Source of the DNA: Bradyrhizobium sp. NDS-1
GTDB lineage: Bacteria > Pseudomonadota > Alphaproteobacteria > Rhizobiales > Xanthobacteraceae
Direction: 5' to 3'
NCBI RefSeq assembly: GCF_032918005.1
Contig: NZ_CP136628.1
Coordinates: forward strand, 1,597,501 to 1,661,500
DNA: 64,000 nt
A program made the position numbers and the translations under genes. This document shows, piece by piece, positions 27,177 to 38,181 of this stretch (position 1 is the first letter of the stretch; each line of letters starts with the position of its first letter). Below the pieces are notes generated by a model. The model saw only the letters and a list, made by a program, of their open reading frames with translations, was not told the origin of the DNA and ran no database searches.

Positions 27177-28178
27177 ATGACACGAGGGCTATGGGCCGTC
27201 TTGCGCGGCCATGTGATCGTCTTGTGCGCGTTGGCCGGCTCTGCAGCGTGGACGGCGCCGGGTCAGGCGCAGCCGTCCCCCTCGCGCCCCATGACCCTCA
27301 TCGTACCGTTCGCGGCGGGCGGTCCGACCGATACGCTGGCGCGGATCCTGTCGGAGCGGATTGCCGCCGAGCTGCGCACCACGGTCGTGGTCGAGAACGT
27401 GGCCGGCGCCTCGGGCAGCATCGCCGGCGCCCGCGTCGCGCGCGCAACGCCTGACGGCACCACGATCACGATCGGTCATTGGGGCACGCATGTGCTGAAC
27501 GGTGCGATCCTCAAGCTGCCTTATGACGTCGTGGACGACTTCGAGCCGGTTGCAATGATCGCGATGGGCACGCAGCTCATCGTCGGCCGGACGTCGCTCG
27601 AGGCGAACGATCTCAAGGGGCTGATTGCCTGGCTGAAGGCCAATTCCGGCAAGGCCACCGCCGGCACCTCGGGGGCGGGCACAGGAGCCCACGTCGCCGC
27701 CGTCTTCTTCAAGGACAAGACCGGCACCGACTTCCAGTTCGTGCCCTATCGTGGTGCAGGGCCCGCCATGATCGATCTCGTCGCCGGGCAGATCGACATC
27801 ATGTTCGATCAGGCGGCGAACTCGCTGGCACACGTCAAGAGCGGCGCGATCAAGGCGTTCGCGGTGACCTCGCCGACGCGGCTTGCGTCCGCCCCCGATA
27901 TCCCGACCGTCGACGAAGCCGGCTTGCCCGGGCTCTATATTTCCTACTGGCACGGCATCTGGGCACCGAAGAACACGCCGAAGGAGATCGTGGCCAAGCT
28001 CAACGCAGCCATCGTCGCCGTGCTTGCAGATGCCGCGGTCAAGCGGCGCTTTGCCGAATTGGGACAGGAGATACCACCGCCCGACCAGCAGACGCCGGCG
28101 GCGCTCGCGGCTTTCCAGAAGGCCGAGACCGCGAAATGGTGGCCGATCGTGAAGGCGGCCAACATCAAGCCGGAATAG
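27177..28178 (+). CDS. Bug/TctC-family periplasmic receptor
   Basis: The 333-residue protein has a signal peptide (about 1-32) and the tripartite tricarboxylate transporter receptor fold, starting RPMTLIVPFAAGGPTDTLARIL with the conserved PFAAGGPTD that binds a carboxylate ligand. No TctA or TctB membrane subunit is present in the window, so it is an orphan receptor, as is common for this family in Bradyrhizobium and Bordetella. ATG 27177 follows GGGTGGGTGGA. Ligand unknown. Confidence 0.88.
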   Translation: MTRGLWAVLRGHVIVLCALAGSAAWTAPGQAQPSPSRPMTLIVPFAAGGPTDTLARILSERIAAELRTTVVVENVAGASGSIAGARVARATPDGTTITIGHWGTHVLNGAILKLPYDVVDDFEPVAMIAMGTQLIVGRTSLEANDLKGLIAWLKANSGKATAGTSGAGTGAHVAAVFFKDKTGTDFQFVPYRGAGPAMIDLVAGQIDIMFDQAANSLAHVKSGAIKAFAVTSPTRLASAPDIPTVDEAGLPGLYISYWHGIWAPKNTPKEIVAKLNAAIVAVLADAAVKRRFAELGQEIPPPDQQTPAALAAFQKAETAKWWPIVKAANIKPE

Positions 28179-28525
28179 CTGCGCGCGGCGCCGCATCCCG
28201 AAGGTCTTCTCGTCATTCCGGGGCGCGACGAAGTCGCGAACCCGGAATCCATTGCGCCACCGTCTCCGCGGCCCGATGGATTCCGGGTTCGCGCTGACGC
28301 GCGCCCCGGAATGACGAGCGGAGAGTGGGGGCGCTGCTCTTAGTACCTACCATGAGGAGAGCGTCGCCCCGCCATTAACCCTTTATCGCGCGATTACTAG
28401 TCGTTCGCGACAATCTCGCTGCGGTGCGAGATCACAATCGATACCTTGCTCTCTACGTCCTTGATCTCGTTGGTGCGCTGGCCGACAATGTCCGCCGTTC
28501 AATGTGAAGCTCCTTGGGGGAATTC
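28179..28525. other. Intergenic region between the Bug receptor and the malic enzyme
   Basis: It contains the CATTCCGG-family repeat at 28211-28317. The remaining 200 bp before the malic-enzyme gene show no reading frame worth calling and no clear promoter boxes. Confidence 0.6.
28211..28317. repeat. CATTCCGG-family palindromic repeat, full-length form
   Basis: CGTCATTCCGGGGCGCG at the left and the inverted CGCGCCCCGGAATGACG at the right frame an inner inverted pair, GAACCCGGAATCCAT and ATGGATTCCGGGTTC. The whole element is about 105 bp and folds back on itself. The copy at 49577-49681 is nearly the same. Confidence 0.85.
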
Positions 28526-30178
28526 GTGAATAGACCTGCCCGGGTCGTTGCCCAATCGACGTCGTCCAATCCGCCGCAAGGCATGTCGCTGTTGCGCGAT
28601 CCCTTGCTCAACAAGGGCACCGCTTTCACGGAATCCGAGCGCGACGCACTCGGCCTGCGCGGCCTCCTGCCGCCTTGCGTGCTGACGATGGAGACGCAGG
28701 CTCAGCGCGTCCTCACCAATCTGCGCACGCTGCCGACCGATCTGGAGAAATACGTCGCGCTGAACGCGTTGCATGACCGCAACGAGGCGCTGTTCTTCCG
28801 CGTCGTCGTCGACAATATCGACGAGATCCAGCCGATCATCTACACGCCGACGGTCGGGCTCGCCTGCCAGAAATACGGTCTGATCTTCCAGCGGCCGCGC
28901 GGCATGTTCATCTCCTCGCGTGACCGCGGCCAGATCGCCGAGCTGCTGAAGAACTGGCCCTATCAGGCCAAGCTGATCGTCGTCACCGATGGCGAGCGCA
29001 TTCTGGGACTTGGCGATCTCGGCGCCAACGGCATGGGTATTCCCGTCGGCAAGCTGTCGCTCTATTCAGCCTGCGCCGGCGTGCATCCGGAAGCGTGCCT
29101 GCCGATCGTTCTCGACGTCGGTACCAACAACGAAGAGCTGTTGAACGATCCCTATTATCTCGGCCTGCGCGAGCGGCGGCTCACGGGCGAAGCCTATGAC
29201 AGCTTCGTCGACGAGTTCATGCAAGCAGCGCGACAGACGTTTCCGGGCGTGCTGATCCAGTTCGAGGATTTCGCCAACCATTCGGCGTTCAAGCTGTTGC
29301 ACAAATATCGCGACGAAGCCTGCGTCTTCAACGACGACATCCAGGGCACCGCGGCGGTGGCGCTCGCCGGCCTGTTCTCGGCGCTGCGCATCTCCGGCGG
29401 CAAGCTCGCCGACCAGCGCATCTTGTTCCTCGGTGCGGGCGAGGCGGCGACCGGCATCGCCGATCTCGTGGTCTCCGCCATGATGGCGGAGGGCGCAACG
29501 GAGGCCGAAGCGCTCCGGCGCAACTGGCTGGTGGATTCCCGCGGCCTCGTCGTCGGCGGTCGCGAAGGCCTATCCGGCCACAAGCTGCGCTATGCTCATG
29601 CCGACCAGGCGCCGATCTCCGACTTTCTCACCGCGATCAAGACGCTGAAGCCGACGGCGATCATCGGTGTCGCCGCGGTCGGCGGTGCCTTCACGCCCGA
29701 GGTTCTCAAGACCATGGCCGAGCTCAACGCGCAGCCGATCGTGTTCGCGCTCTCCAATCCGACGTCGAAGGCGGAATGCTCGGCGGAGGATGCCTATCGC
29801 TACACCGCCGGCCGCGCGCTGTTCGCCTGCGGCAGCCCGTACGACCCGGTGAAGCTCAATGGCCGCACGTTCGTCCCGCGCCAGGGCAACAACTCCTACA
29901 TCTTCCCCGGCGTCGGCCTTGGCGTCATCGCCAGCGGCTCGCGCCTCGTGACCGACGAGATGTTCATGGCGGCCGCCCATACGCTTGCCGATTGCGTCGG
30001 CAAGGACGACCTCGCGCAGGGCAGTCTCTATCCGGCGCTGCCGCGCATCCGCGAGGTCTCCATCCGCATCGCCGCGGCCGTCGCGGACGTCGCCTATCAG
30101 CGCGGGCTAGCGGACGGACCGGCCCCCAATGACGTCAAGGCCCTGGTGCAGTCCCGGATGTACGAGCCGCATTACTGA
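28526..30178 (+). CDS. NAD-dependent malic enzyme
   Basis: This enzyme oxidatively decarboxylates L-malate to pyruvate and CO2. The 550-residue protein matches the SfcA/MaeA group by length and by the conserved stretches IIYTPTVGLACQKYGLIFQRPRGMFIS, VVTDGERILGLGDLGANGMGIPVGKLSLY, FEDFANHSAFKLLHKYRD with the metal-binding Glu-Asp, VFNDDIQGTAAVALAG, and FLGAGEAATGIADLV for dinucleotide binding. GTG 28526 follows GGGGG; a TTG at 28514 is an alternative. In rhizobia NAD-malic enzyme feeds the TCA cycle during growth on C4-dicarboxylates; that use here is inference. Confidence 0.93.
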   Translation: MNRPARVVAQSTSSNPPQGMSLLRDPLLNKGTAFTESERDALGLRGLLPPCVLTMETQAQRVLTNLRTLPTDLEKYVALNALHDRNEALFFRVVVDNIDEIQPIIYTPTVGLACQKYGLIFQRPRGMFISSRDRGQIAELLKNWPYQAKLIVVTDGERILGLGDLGANGMGIPVGKLSLYSACAGVHPEACLPIVLDVGTNNEELLNDPYYLGLRERRLTGEAYDSFVDEFMQAARQTFPGVLIQFEDFANHSAFKLLHKYRDEACVFNDDIQGTAAVALAGLFSALRISGGKLADQRILFLGAGEAATGIADLVVSAMMAEGATEAEALRRNWLVDSRGLVVGGREGLSGHKLRYAHADQAPISDFLTAIKTLKPTAIIGVAAVGGAFTPEVLKTMAELNAQPIVFALSNPTSKAECSAEDAYRYTAGRALFACGSPYDPVKLNGRTFVPRQGNNSYIFPGVGLGVIASGSRLVTDEMFMAAAHTLADCVGKDDLAQGSLYPALPRIREVSIRIAAAVADVAYQRGLADGPAPNDVKALVQSRMYEPHY

Positions 30179-30349
30179 GACAGCGGATTGGCCGGCCACC
30201 TCTGGTGGCCTGTCCCTTTTCGGTACGCCTCACTGTGGTGGAATCGTCACAGGCCGGCGCGAAACGGCGGCGGCCTCAGCACCGCTTTTGTTCCGACAAG
30301 GTTCTGCCCCGATTGCCCACCGAAAATCCGGCCGTTCGGAGGGCGTACC

Positions 30350-30868
30350 ATGTCTCGTATTGCACGTGCCGAAACTGCCCGGATTTCCTTCGCAACCTCA
30401 TGCCGGCTGTTGCTGGCCATCGCCGCCGCCGCCTCGCTTGCCGCCTGCGCGCAATCCCCCGTCGGCCGCCAGAAGGCCGATCTCGCCGGCGCCAGCCGCC
30501 AAGCCGCGGTGGAGCGTCCGCACAAAGTGGCGGCGCTGCATTCACGCCCGATCAGCCGGGCGCGTCTTCCCGCCGGTGATGCGAAGCAGACCGCTTCGCA
30601 TGGCATCGCCAGCTTCTATTCCGATACCGAGACCGCGAGCGGCGAGAAGTTCGACAAGAACGAGTTGACCGCGGCGCATCCCAGCCTGCCGTTCGGCACC
30701 AAGTTGCGCGTCACCGATACCAACTCCGGTCGTTTCGTCACGGTCAGGGTCAACGATCGCGGGCCCTATATTCGCGGGCGTGTGGTCGACATTTCCCCTT
30801 CCGCGGCCGAGGCGCTCGGCATGGTCGACAAGGGCATCACCAATGTCCGGCTCGAGGTCGTGCAATGA
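30350..30868 (+). CDS. RlpA-like lipoprotein (double-psi beta-barrel)
   Basis: The 172-residue protein has a lipoprotein signal with lipobox LAAC (Cys33) and a C-terminal RlpA domain (about 95-172): GIASFYSDTETASGEKFD, ELTAAHPSLPFGTKLRVT, VRVNDRGPYIRGRVVDIS. RlpA proteins act on peptidoglycan stripped of peptides, at the septum or cell poles. The conserved Asp of the NDRGP motif and the His in TAAHPSLPFG are present. It lacks a SPOR domain. The upstream in-frame extension is rejected because ATG 30350 directly precedes the signal peptide. Confidence 0.85.
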   Translation: MSRIARAETARISFATSCRLLLAIAAAASLAACAQSPVGRQKADLAGASRQAAVERPHKVAALHSRPISRARLPAGDAKQTASHGIASFYSDTETASGEKFDKNELTAAHPSLPFGTKLRVTDTNSGRFVTVRVNDRGPYIRGRVVDISPSAAEALGMVDKGITNVRLEVVQ

Positions 30869-30957
30869 GCTCGCACCATCGCGGCGCTTAACCGGCTGTT
30901 AGTTGCTCTGTCGCACCATACCTGTCCGACAATTCGGGGCTTTTGGGGAGGCGGCGT

Positions 30958-31113
30958 TTGAACACGATCCAGTATCTCGAAGATCAGGCGGCGCGCGCCG
31001 AGCGGCTCGCCAAACGGATCACGGATACGATGACGATCGAAAGGCTCCTGACCTTTGCCGGTGAGCGCCGCCGCGAGATCGAGGTCATCGCCGGCAAGCG
31101 CCGCAGCGCGTAG
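30958..31113 (+). CDS. Small helical protein, 51 residues, function unknown
   Basis: A TTG start (30958) with an excellent ribosome-binding site GGGGAGG (30945-30951) opens a frame of 51 residues, MNTIQYLEDQAARAERLAKR at the N terminus and a very basic end (RRREIEV, GKRRSA). The composition suggests one or two amphipathic helices. It was found by reading the sequence between longer genes; its coding character rests on the ribosome-binding site, codon use rich in G/C third positions, and the plausible protein. Confidence 0.6.
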   Translation: MNTIQYLEDQAARAERLAKRITDTMTIERLLTFAGERRREIEVIAGKRRSA

Positions 31114-31180
31114 TCCCGCAAGCCAGCCCGGCGCGCTTCCGCTCCTCGCGTCCTTGTCGGAGCGATTGGATCACGCCCCC

Positions 31181-31495
31181 TCAGCTATGGCGCTCGACGA
31201 AGTCGCTGAGATAGTCGGGCAGCTCCAGGCCGTCGATCTCGCAGCGCGCCTTGATCTCGCCGGCGACATCGGTCGAGATGTCCTTCATCCAGTGTTCGAG
31301 CGTGTTGAACGAGATCACCTTGATGGGGTCGTTGAAGCAGCCGGCGACGAACTCGCGGATCGTGGCTTCGAGATCACTCCGCTCGATGCGGATTTCAGTC
31401 GCCTCGTCGCGGCGGTCGATCACCACGAACAGGGTCTGGTCTGCACCGTAGGGCACGACCGGGGATGGCACGCCAGCTCCAAGCATCTCAGACAC
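31181..31495 (-). CDS. Hypothetical protein, 104 residues
   Basis: The frame starts at ATG 31495 and encodes an acidic, soluble protein with no signal peptide or membrane helix. Notable stretches are QTLFVVIDRRDEATEIRI and MKDISTDVAGEIKARCEIDGLELPDYLSDFVERHS. I recognise no family. It and the next gene lie on the minus strand as short, apparently independent genes, a layout typical of conserved small proteins in Bradyrhizobium. Confidence 0.6.
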   Translation of the reverse strand: MSEMLGAGVPSPVVPYGADQTLFVVIDRRDEATEIRIERSDLEATIREFVAGCFNDPIKVISFNTLEHWMKDISTDVAGEIKARCEIDGLELPDYLSDFVERHS

Positions 31496-31601
31496 TCACG
31501 CCTTGGCTTCCGATCCCCGTTAACGGGAAGAGTCGGACGAAGGTTCCTGTGGGTGTGCGAGACGCTTGCCGTGCACGTGCAGCTTCGGCATCTGCACGCA
31601 A

Positions 31602-31874
31602 TCAGAGAAATTCTCTCCAGCGCGATAGCTCGATGACGTGCTCGGGCGAGAGGACATCGGTGACCAGCGGCGGCTGCGCCGCCGTATGAATCTCATAGAG
31701 ATGCCTGGTCGCCGCCGGCTTCTCGATGAACGCCGAGATGCATTCGTCGAGCGTGCCCTCGCTCACCTGGTACGGCTTGCGGTCCGGCTGACGCTGGTTG
31801 GCAAGCGACGGCCATTTATAAAGCACCGCGAGCGCGCCGAAATCGACCTTTGACTCCGAAACAACGTCCCCCAT
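31602..31874 (-). CDS. Hypothetical protein, 90 residues
   Basis: A soluble protein of mixed composition, starting MGDVVSESKVDFGALAVLYK and ending VIELSRWREFL. The middle part SEGTLDECISAFIEKPAATRHLYEIHTAA looks like a short alpha/beta fold. No catalytic or metal motif is evident and I do not recognise the family. ATG 31874 is the first start in frame. Confidence 0.6.
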   Translation of the reverse strand: MGDVVSESKVDFGALAVLYKWPSLANQRQPDRKPYQVSEGTLDECISAFIEKPAATRHLYEIHTAAQPPLVTDVLSPEHVIELSRWREFL

Positions 31875-32006
31875 CGCCCCGCCTCACGCAAGAAATGCCC
31901 CAGCACGCGGTCTTGTGTGCCGGGGCTCACACCTGTCGCTGCATCTCAATGCACCGGATATAACGCAGTCGTCGGGAAAAAGTTCCCGGCGGTCCGCACG
32001 TCGCCT

Positions 32007-34694
<2,688 letters not shown>

Positions 34695-34824
34695 CGCATT
34701 CCTCCCGTATGTTTTGTTTTGCCGGCAGGCTATCGCCGCAGGTTCAGCTTGTCATCACAGCAAGTGCAATCTTCGGTGGTCGTTTGGGCGGCATCATGGC
34801 CACGTGAATCCTGCGGCGCTACAC

Positions 34825-34864
34825 GCATCGCGATGCACAATGGCCGTGATTACCCGGGGTAATC
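34825..34864. promoter_or_regulatory. Two adjacent palindromes, candidate operator
   Basis: GCATCGCGATGC (34825-34836) is a perfect 12-bp palindrome, and GATTACCC-G-GGGTAATC (34848-34864) is a perfect 8-bp inverted repeat. They lie about 130-170 bp upstream of the monooxygenase-esterase start and 60-100 bp before the small gene at 34924. Both look like sites for dimeric regulators; which gene they control is inferred. Confidence 0.45.
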
Positions 34865-34923
34865 ATGTCCGATCCGTCTGTGTATGCTTGCGGTTACAAG
34901 CCACGCGTAGCGACCGAGCGTCC

Positions 34924-35133
34924 ATGCCAGAGTTGAGTGAGCGAACCAAAGCGAACATGGACGTCGTCCTGGAGGAGACGTGCCGCCAACTGCCGCATGG
35001 CGGCGATCATGACAGCCGCAGGTTCATCGCCGAGCGCCTGATCGAGGCAGCACGGGCGGGCCATTCCACGCTCGGCGAGCTCGGCATCGTCGCGCGCCAC
35101 GCGCTGGCAGAACTCATCGCCAAGGGCGGTTAG
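34924..35133 (+). CDS. Small hypothetical protein, 69 residues
   Basis: A soluble helical protein beginning MPELSERTKANMDVVLEETC and containing RRFIAERLIEAARAGHSTLGELGIVARHALAELI. I recall similar short proteins of unknown function in Bradyrhizobium, often called conserved hypothetical. ATG 34924 was chosen over upstream in-frame starts because those run through the palindromes and a Cys/His-rich, unlikely coding stretch. No motif points to a role. Confidence 0.6.
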   Translation: MPELSERTKANMDVVLEETCRQLPHGGDHDSRRFIAERLIEAARAGHSTLGELGIVARHALAELIAKGG

Positions 35134-35210
35134 GTCGCGCGAGGCTTGCCTCTCTGACGGCCGCGGACGTAACCTGCAGGAAACCGTCCGCGCATCGAGA
35201 TGCCCCAAAG

Positions 35211-36680
35211 ATGCGTTTCCTGCTTTCACTTCTCGCTGTTTGCGTTTTGCATGGCGCCGCTTCGGCCATCGCCCAGCCGGTCGGACAGTTTCCGTTCGCG
35301 CTGACGCGTGAAGGACAGATGCTCGGCGCCGTCGCAGGCGAGGTGGCCTCGTTTAGGGGACTGGCCTATGCGGCGCCGCCGGTCGGCGCACTGCGCTGGC
35401 GGGCCCCGCAGCCGACGCCCGAAAGTTCGGAGATGCGGACCGCCTACGACTATGGCGCGCCGTGCCTTCAGCTCTCGTTGGCGGCCTCGAGCGAAGATTG
35501 TCTCACGCTGAACGTGTTTCGTCCCTTCGGGGTCGATGGCCCGCTGCCGGTGATGATGTTCATCCACGGCGGCGGCTTCAGCAGCGGCACCGCGAATGAG
35601 CGGCTGTACGATGGCGCCAGGCTGGCGCAGGCCGGTCTCATCGTGGTTACCGTGAACTATCGCCTCGGTGCGCTCGGCTGGCTCGCTCATCCCGCGCTGT
35701 CGGAAGACGGCTCCGGTAATTACGGGCTGATGGACCAGGTCGCCGCGCTTCGATGGGTTCACGACAACATCGCCGCGTTCGGCGGCGATCCAGGTAACGT
35801 CACCTTGTTTGGCAGCGATGCAGGTGCGACGTCGATCGCGCTTCTGATGCTGTCTGCGCAATCGCAGGGTCTCTTCCAGAAGGCCATTCTGCAATCGATC
35901 CCCGGTCGCGCGCGGCTGCGCTCGGCGCAGGAGGCGGAGGCTGTAGGCCGGCAGTTCGTGGCGGCGCTTGGACCACAGGCGGATGCGCGCGCTGCCGAAC
36001 GGCGAGGTCTGCTTGCCGCCGAGAGCGGACTCTTGAAGACATCGCGGCGCAGCTTCGCGCCGATGATGGACGGACATCTGGTGGCCGAGGATATTGCCAC
36101 GGGCTTTGCGGCCGGACATCAAAGCCGCATCGCCCTGATCATCGGCTCGAACGATGACGAGACCGGTTTCGACGGTGAGCTCGAGATCAAGGAGGAGCTC
36201 GCATCCTCGGGCATCACGAGCGACGAGCTGCGCGGGCTCTATCCCGACCTCGCGACGCCCTTGGAGCGTGCGGCACGGTTCTATACCGACAAGATCTTTT
36301 CCGAGCCCGCAAGATTGCTGGCTCGCCTGCATGCCGCACGCGGTGCGGCGACGTTTCGCTATCGCTTCGCCTATGTGCCTGAGTTTCGGCGCGCCAACCC
36401 CGAGGGCGGACACGGGCGGGAGCTGCAGTTCATCTTCGGTGTGGAAGGCGTACCGGGAGCGGGCATCTTCTCGCGAGGCGATCGCGAGGCCGCAGGCCGC
36501 ATGCGATCCTATTGGATCAACTTCGCCAGGAGCGGTGATCCCAACGGTCCCGGTCTGCCGCATTGGGACCAAGCCGCAGGCCGCGATCGGCTGCTGCTGA
36601 TCACGAACGATGGCATCGCCAGCGGAGACGATCCCTTCGCGGAGCGTCTCGACCGGCTCGCAGCCGAGAGCAAGAACTGA
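35211..36680 (+). CDS. Type-B carboxylesterase family protein with altered nucleophile
   Basis: The 489-residue protein has a signal peptide (about 1-22) and the carboxylesterase/cholinesterase fold: FRGLAYAAPPVGALRWRAP, SEDCLTLNVFRP, the oxyanion motif FIHGGGFSSG, and the catalytic His region EGGHGRELQFIFG. The nucleophile elbow, normally GESAGG, reads GSDAGA, with Asp203 in place of the catalytic Ser. The acid residue region SNDDETGFDGE is kept. The protein may be catalytically dead, or use Asp differently. Exported; likely periplasmic. Start ATG 35211 has only a weak ribosome-binding site. Confidence 0.85.
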   Translation: MRFLLSLLAVCVLHGAASAIAQPVGQFPFALTREGQMLGAVAGEVASFRGLAYAAPPVGALRWRAPQPTPESSEMRTAYDYGAPCLQLSLAASSEDCLTLNVFRPFGVDGPLPVMMFIHGGGFSSGTANERLYDGARLAQAGLIVVTVNYRLGALGWLAHPALSEDGSGNYGLMDQVAALRWVHDNIAAFGGDPGNVTLFGSDAGATSIALLMLSAQSQGLFQKAILQSIPGRARLRSAQEAEAVGRQFVAALGPQADARAAERRGLLAAESGLLKTSRRSFAPMMDGHLVAEDIATGFAAGHQSRIALIIGSNDDETGFDGELEIKEELASSGITSDELRGLYPDLATPLERAARFYTDKIFSEPARLLARLHAARGAATFRYRFAYVPEFRRANPEGGHGRELQFIFGVEGVPGAGIFSRGDREAAGRMRSYWINFARSGDPNGPGLPHWDQAAGRDRLLLITNDGIASGDDPFAERLDRLAAESKN

Positions 36681-36688
36681 GTTTGGAC

Positions 36689-36868
36689 TTAAGCCGCGAG
36701 CTCGACGCGCGGCGCGGGCGTCAGCCGCTCTTCCTCCAGATAATCCATCGCGCCGTCCTTCTCGACGGCGTAGAACTGCTTGCCTTCGCGTGACTTGAAG
36801 GCGGCGCGAACGATGCCGCGGCGGCCCTTGTCACTGTTCACGACGTCCCCCAGCGCAAACTTCTTCAT
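36689..36868 (-). CDS. Small hypothetical protein, 59 residues
   Basis: A basic protein starting MKKFALGDVVNSDKGRRGIV and containing FYAVEKDGAMDYLEEERL. The alternation of short strands and turns resembles small SH3/KOW-like barrels, in which GDVV...G..G.V is typical, but this is only a resemblance. An in-frame ATG four codons upstream is possible. It is convergent with the carboxylesterase gene, 8 nt away. Confidence 0.6.
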   Translation of the reverse strand: MKKFALGDVVNSDKGRRGIVRAAFKSREGKQFYAVEKDGAMDYLEEERLTPAPRVELAA

Positions 36869-37019
36869 CTCACGTCTCACTTGTCTTCAGGCCGACTGCT
36901 TCGGCCCCGTCCGGATTTTGAGCGGCAATCGTTAACGGCTTGCTAACCATGCCGGTTTGCCTATGCTCGCCGCCGTCGCGCGGGCACTGGCACGCGCATT
37001 TGCCGACGAGACGGACCCC

Positions 37020-37814
37020 ATGACGCGATTTCCGACCCTGTTCCTGTCGCATGGCGGCGGCCCCTGGCCGTTCATGGAGGACAGGCGGGTGCAATATGCC
37101 AGGACCGCCCAGGAGTTCGGCCGGCTGCCGCAGCTGCTGCCGGAAAGGCCCAAGGCCGTGCTCGTCATCACCGGCCATTGGGAGGCCGATGCCTTCACCG
37201 TATCGACCGCGGCGCATCCGCCGATGGTGTACGACTATTACGGTTTCCCCGAGCACACTTACCACATCAAATATCCGGCGCCGGGCCAGCCCGAGCTCGC
37301 CGCGCAAGTGAAGGCGCTGCTGACGCGCGCGGGGCTCGATTGCCGGGAAGATCCCAATCAGGGTTTCGATCACGGCACCTTCGTGCCGCTCGGGCTGATG
37401 TATCCGAACGCCGACATGCCGATCGTGCTGCTCTCGCTGAAGTCGAGCTACGAGGCGGCCGAGCACGTCAAGGTCGGGCAGGCGATTGCATCGCTCCGCG
37501 ATGAAGGCATTCTGATCGTCGGCAGCGGGCTGACCTATCACAACATGCGCGGCTTCAACCGGCCGGAGTCCAAGCCGGTGTCCTATGACTTCGAGGCGTA
37601 TCTGAACGAGGCGATCAGCAACCCGGATCCGGCCCGCCGCAACGCCATGCTGGTCGATTGGGAAAACGCACCGAGCGCGCGCCTGGCACATCCGCGCGAG
37701 GACCATCTGCTGCCGCTGATGGTGGCCGCCGGCGCCGCCGGCAGCGACGTGGGTCATCGTGTTTTCGTGGATGAAGTCGCCAACGTCGCGATGGCATCGT
37801 ACAAATTTGGATGA
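37020..37814 (+). CDS. DODA-type (LigB/YgiD) extradiol ring-cleavage dioxygenase family protein
   Basis: The 264-residue cytosolic protein belongs to class III extradiol dioxygenases of the 4,5-DOPA dioxygenase type. Iron ligands are visible as His11 in FLSHGGGPW, His near 50 in VITGHWEA and the His in FDHGTFVPLGLMYPNAD. The last third has SGLTYHNMRGF. Single-subunit length fits YgiD. These enzymes open catechol-type rings; the natural substrate in bacteria is generally not known. ATG 37020 was chosen because the conserved N terminus starts at once; a longer frame begins at 36957. Confidence 0.88.
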   Translation: MTRFPTLFLSHGGGPWPFMEDRRVQYARTAQEFGRLPQLLPERPKAVLVITGHWEADAFTVSTAAHPPMVYDYYGFPEHTYHIKYPAPGQPELAAQVKALLTRAGLDCREDPNQGFDHGTFVPLGLMYPNADMPIVLLSLKSSYEAAEHVKVGQAIASLRDEGILIVGSGLTYHNMRGFNRPESKPVSYDFEAYLNEAISNPDPARRNAMLVDWENAPSARLAHPREDHLLPLMVAAGAAGSDVGHRVFVDEVANVAMASYKFG

Positions 37815-37837
37815 ATCGTAAGGGCGGCGTGCGCCTT

Positions 37838-37862
37838 TAACCCTCTCCCGCAAGGGGAGAAG
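37838..37862. repeat. Short CTCTCCCGCAAGGGGAGA palindrome
   Basis: CTCTCCC and GGGGAGA flank GCAA, forming a small hairpin between a plus-strand and a minus-strand gene end. Related sequences occur near 41875 and 52503, so it is a dispersed element, and it may serve as a bidirectional terminator hairpin. Confidence 0.6.
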
Positions 37863-37883
37863 GAAGAAAAGCGCGTCGCTACC

Positions 37884-38144
37884 TCACCCGTATTTCAGCT
37901 TCATGAACAAAATGCCGCCGGCGAGCACCATGGTGACGGCGTTTGCCGCGACGAGCGGGGCATCGCCGGAGAGCAGGCCGTAGACGAGCCAGAGCGCCAG
38001 CCCCAGCACCATGACCAGGAACATGCCGAGCGAGATGTCGCCGGTGGAGCGGGTCTTCCACACCTTGATGGCTTGCGGCGCGTAGGCCACGGTGGTGCAG
38101 GTGGCGGCGGCAAAGCCGATCAGCTTGATCACGAAGGGGTCCAT
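37884..38144 (-). CDS. SemiSWEET-type sugar transporter
   Basis: The 86-residue membrane protein has three hydrophobic helices and the PQ motif (Pro23-Gln24 in YAPQAIKVWKTRSTGDIS), the layout of bacterial SemiSWEETs, which dimerise to move sugars such as glucose or sucrose. VYGLLSGDAPLVAANAVTMVL is the third-helix region with the conserved Asn. It lies just downstream of glgC-glgA on the same strand; a joint role in sugar handling is possible but inferred. Confidence 0.9.
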   Translation of the reverse strand: MDPFVIKLIGFAAATCTTVAYAPQAIKVWKTRSTGDISLGMFLVMVLGLALWLVYGLLSGDAPLVAANAVTMVLAGGILFMKLKYG

Positions 38145-38181
38145 GGCGGCTCTATAGCATGGATTCGACGATGGCTAAGCC

